Assembly (NCBI GenBank): GCA_050485425.1 | Contig: JBJHBJ010000017.1 | Location: 8,260-72,259 of the forward strand | Source of the DNA: LSCE01 sp050485425 | GTDB lineage: Bacteria; Pseudomonadota; Gammaproteobacteria; Nitrococcales; Aquisalimonadaceae | Direction: 5' to 3' | DNA: 64,000 bases | Shown here: positions 61,594 through 64,000 of the stretch, in pieces | Layout of the letters: each line of letters opens with the position of its first letter | How positions within the stretch are numbered: position 1 is the first letter of the stretch | Made by a program: the position numbers and the translations under genes | Notes under the pieces: model-generated | What the model was told of the DNA's origin: nothing | The model's database searches: none | The model's input: the letters and a program-made list of their open reading frames with translations, nothing else

Positions 61594-61706
61594 ACGGGCG
61601 GCCTGTTGATACCTCGTGCGTTGGCCGTACCTAGATATGTTCCGAGCGCGAACTGGTATTGGAGCGCCCCGATCTTGCGGCCATGCTGCTCGGCTTCGGG
61701 CCTGCC

Positions 61707-62798
61707 TCAGTCCTCGATCCGCCACGCCTGCTTCAGCCGGTTCACTGTATGTGTCCATTTCGGCGTCGTGGGTTTGCAGACGGTGTTCTGGTTGCCGAAG
61801 AGGCCGACCTCACTAAATGCGTTGGCCCGATCCACTGTGTGCAGCCACTGCACAGGAACGACGTATTCAGCGGACTCATCATCCGTGCCGGGATCCAGGT
61901 CTTTGTAATGCTCGGTCCTGTCCAGCTCGGCCAGGGTCTTTGGCCCGTCCTCCGTGTCGAACTGGAATGCGTCCGCGCGGCAACGCTCCCCGGTCACGAT
62001 GCCGACCCCCACGTAGCCGGTTTTCGGTATGTTCACCCAGACCCGGTCACCTTCCGACAGCATGGAGAGCGTCTTGGAGTACCAGGCCGCACCCCCGCCG
62101 GCGATAAATCCCAGCCGTCTTGCTTCGTCCCAGGGACGGTTGCTTCCGAATGAGACGTAGAACTCACCGTTCCAGGGTTCCTTGCGGCTGCGGGTGACTG
62201 CCCGGTCCTGGTTCTCGTCCGGGTCGATCATCCATGCCCTGCTGAGGTAGCGGCTGCCGTTGTCTTCGAAGGCGGCAAAGAACAAAGCGTTGATGGAGAT
62301 CTGCGCGTAAACGTTCAGGTAGTTGATGATGCGCTCGGTGCTGGCATCCAGCTCGGTGGCCACGACAACCATCTGGTGACTGTCATTGATGGTGATGTCG
62401 GACAGGGGAATACCGAATCTGGCCAGGAAGGCTTCATCCAGCGTTGGGTGTTCCCGCCGGTAGCGTTCGGCGAACTGCAGGTAGATGTCCACAATGTCCG
62501 AATCCGACAAGCCGGCGACCCAGGATGCGTAGTCGATGGCCTGGGCCACCACGTCGCGGGGTGTTTTCTGCCGTTTGAGTTCGACGATGATCACGGAGCC
62601 ATTTGCGTCCATGGCCAACAGGTCGATGTATTTGTCGTACGCGGTACGCACCTGTCTGCCGATCAGCAGCCAGTCGGGATTCAGGATGGCGATGTCGTGC
62701 ATCACCTGTTCTTCCAGCAGACTTTCGTCGACGAGCGCGGCGGGCTTCAGCTTCTCGGGCCGATCGCCGATTTTCCAGATGCCTTGTTCGATGGCCAT
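61707..62798 (-). CDS. NucS/DUF91-like PD-(D/E)XK nuclease family protein
   Basis: The 363-residue protein has an N-terminal nuclease core. LLEEQV carries Glu29, KYIDLLAMD has Asp59, and IIVELKRQKT has Glu73 and Lys75, followed by AQAIDYASWV, the usual ID-x-ELK-Q order of DUF91/NucS-like enzymes. The C-terminal part (from about 200) has a PUA/EVE-like segment, GDRVWVNIPKTGYVGVGIV, which may bind modified bases. The ATG at 62798 is used. It lies next to an hsdS remnant and a RhuM-Fic gene, so an old restriction or defence locus is likely. Confidence 0.78.
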   Translation of the reverse strand: MAIEQGIWKIGDRPEKLKPAALVDESLLEEQVMHDIAILNPDWLLIGRQVRTAYDKYIDLLAMDANGSVIIVELKRQKTPRDVVAQAIDYASWVAGLSDSDIVDIYLQFAERYRREHPTLDEAFLARFGIPLSDITINDSHQMVVVATELDASTERIINYLNVYAQISINALFFAAFEDNGSRYLSRAWMIDPDENQDRAVTRSRKEPWNGEFYVSFGSNRPWDEARRLGFIAGGGAAWYSKTLSMLSEGDRVWVNIPKTGYVGVGIVTGERCRADAFQFDTEDGPKTLAELDRTEHYKDLDPGTDDESAEYVVPVQWLHTVDRANAFSEVGLFGNQNTVCKPTTPKWTHTVNRLKQAWRIED

Positions 62799-62824
62799 GG
62801 GGGATTGCTCTTTTGTTGCGGTGT

Positions 62825-62984
62825 TTAGGCGACTGCTTGTTCGACGACGGCTTCAGCGAGGTGAGCACAGCTTCTTGATGCCGGTCAGCTCGATCTTGCC
62901 ATTGCTGCCACGGCCACCGTTGGCCTTGGCGGTGACGGCGCCGGTCCAGAGATCCAGGTGTTGGGTGATGAAATCGTGATTCAT
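62825..62984 (-). pseudogene. hsdS remnant (type I restriction specificity subunit)
   Basis: From the ATG at 62984 the frame reads NHDFITQHLDLWTGAVTAK, then GRGSNGKIELTGIKKL, the typical opening of HsdS proteins. It then breaks and stops at 62853 after 43 codons instead of about 450. In the next frame the tail AHLAEAVVEQAVA ends at a TAA (62825-62827) and looks like an HsdS C-terminus. The 160-bp stretch is thus best read as a gene with most of its interior deleted and the ends joined out of frame. The start overlaps the RhuM-Fic stop as ATGA, as in intact type I operons. Confidence 0.7.
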
Positions 62985-63982
62985 GGTGCCTCGTTTGCCA
63001 GCATGTTCATGATGAGGCGGATCAGGGTGTTTTTCTGCGCGGGCGCGGATTCCGCGACCAGCAGGGTCAGCGCTGCCAGGCCGGTGTCGTTGATGACGGG
63101 CTGACCCTGTTCGTTGAATAAGCGTCCGTTCCTGTGAAGGAAGTCCACGAACAGGAAGGCGCCGCTGCGCTTGTTGCCGTCGGCGAAAGGATGATTCTTC
63201 ACCACGAAGTAGAGCAGATGCGCGGCCTTGCTCTCGATGGTGGGGTAGGCCGGTTCACCGAATACGGTCTGATCCAGGTTGCCGAGCAGGGCGTCCAGGC
63301 CGTCGCCGCGTGGTTTGGCGAAGAGGTCGGTGGCCTCTTTCCGTGTGATGAGGTCAGCCTTGAGCTGTTCCAGCGCGGCCATGGCCTCATCGGTGGTAGG
63401 CAGGGTGCCGCCCGCTTGTCCGGCGGGTTCCACCAGCAGACCTTCGTCATAGCGCTGCAGCCACAGGAAGGTCTGGGTGTAGCGGCTGATGATCTCCACC
63501 AGGCCCTGGCCGGCTGGACCGTCCAGTTCCTGTGATCCGGCGGATTTGCGTACCAGTTCCAGTGCGGCTTCCAGTTCCCTGGCGTTCTGTTCGAAGCGCT
63601 GCTGGTTGAGGGTGTAGCCGCGGGTCAGATGCTCCCGCAGGGTGCGGGTGGCCCACTGTCTGAACTGGACCGCCTGTTTGGAGCGCACGCGGTAACCGAC
63701 CGAGAGCACGGCGTCCAGGTTGTAGTGTTTGAGAGTGCGGCGTACCTGCCGGTTACCTTCCTGACGAACGACTAAGAAATCCTTAGTCGTTGCCGGCTCG
63801 TCGAGTTCCTGCTCTTTGTAGATGTTCCTGAGGTGCATGAGGACGTTCTCGGGCGTTGTACTGAATACATCGCCCATCTGACGCTGGGTGAGCCAGATGG
63901 TCTCTCCAGTGAGCTGCACCTGAATCTCACCGTGCTTCCCCGAGTAAATGGCGATTTCGCCCTTGTTCGCTTCCTGCGGCAT
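62981..63982 (-). CDS. RhuM-family / Fic-domain protein
   Basis: The 333-residue protein has an N-terminal RhuM-like DNA-binding-type region (IWLTQRQMGDVFSTTPENVLMHL, then LDAVLSVGYRVRSKQAVQFRQWA, about 28-112). The C-terminal Fic domain has the core HPFADGNKRSGA (264-275), where the His and the GNKR loop would catalyse AMPylation or a similar transfer. Such proteins are common inside type I restriction loci, which fits the hsdS remnant next to it. GGGAG sets the ATG at 63982. The upstream partner genes would lie beyond the right edge. Confidence 0.88.
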   Translation of the reverse strand: MPQEANKGEIAIYSGKHGEIQVQLTGETIWLTQRQMGDVFSTTPENVLMHLRNIYKEQELDEPATTKDFLVVRQEGNRQVRRTLKHYNLDAVLSVGYRVRSKQAVQFRQWATRTLREHLTRGYTLNQQRFEQNARELEAALELVRKSAGSQELDGPAGQGLVEIISRYTQTFLWLQRYDEGLLVEPAGQAGGTLPTTDEAMAALEQLKADLITRKEATDLFAKPRGDGLDALLGNLDQTVFGEPAYPTIESKAAHLLYFVVKNHPFADGNKRSGAFLFVDFLHRNGRLFNEQGQPVINDTGLAALTLLVAESAPAQKNTLIRLIMNMLANEAP

Positions 63983-64000
63983 GGTTTCAACTCCCTTTGT

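Noticed and set aside
1..64000. tRNA, rRNA or CRISPR features
   Set aside because: I saw no regularly spaced direct repeats, no rRNA-like stretches and no convincing tRNA cloverleaf. A covariance-model scan would be needed to exclude small RNAs.

Overview
The window is GC-rich (about 60 percent) gene-dense DNA from what looks like a gammaproteobacterium. A glycine-betaine ABC transporter and ECA-type sugar genes fit a halophilic or halotolerant member such as Ectothiorhodospiraceae or Halomonadaceae. That placement is inferred from gene content only. There are no rRNA genes, no tRNA genes that I can recognise, and no CRISPR array.

Region 1 (about 1-31 kb) is a large exopolysaccharide locus. 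WecB and WecC make UDP-ManNAcA. A WecG/TagA transferase and a WecA/MraY-type phosphoglycosyltransferase would start a GlcNAc-ManNAc(A) lipid-linked unit. A divergent operon encodes a small exported protein, a Wza-type export lipoprotein, an outer-membrane beta-barrel, a Wzz co-polymerase, a tyrosine autokinase, a Wzy-like polymerase, a GT39-type transferase, a PglK/MsbA-like ABC flippase, GT4 glycosyltransferases and three sulfotransferases. Two polysaccharide lyases (heparinase II/III-like and pectate-lyase-like) sit in the same locus. An acyl module follows: a MaoC-SDR fusion, an FkbH-like protein, an acyl carrier protein and a left-handed beta-helix acyltransferase.

Region 2 (about 31-51.6 kb) is a second surface-glycan block. 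A leftward operon holds a PHP-like protein, a GT4 and an LPG-synthase-type membrane protein. A rightward methyltransferase/epimerase pair and a leftward GMC oxidoreductase/gluconate-dehydrogenase-3 pair follow. A long rightward operon then encodes a GlpD-like oxidase, two GT2 proteins, a pyruvyltransferase, a PaaK/CapK-like ligase, a GT4, a FemAB-like protein, a Wzx flippase and two more GNAT/FemAB-type transferases.

A Crp/Fnr-family regulator lies at each end of these blocks (a partial gene at 1-518 and a complete one at 51783-52544). Six close copies and one weaker copy of a 20-bp palindrome (TCTGTnCGnTAnCGnACAGA) lie in the promoter regions of the regulators and of the divergent polysaccharide operons. 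Most have a -10-like hexamer 31-33 bp from the dyad, the spacing of class II Crp/Fnr activation. The simplest reading is one regulon covering about 50 kb.

Region 3 (about 52.5-64 kb) is unrelated: a small membrane protein, a gamma-glutamyltransferase, a winged-helix methyltransferase, a dodecin, and a proVWX-type betaine transporter operon whose last gene encodes a subtilase fused to an HExxH domain. It ends in a decayed type I restriction locus with a RhuM-Fic protein, an hsdS remnant and a NucS/DUF91-like nuclease. Two TIR-bearing non-coding elements (82 and 168 bp) sit exactly in the stop codons of two genes in region 1.
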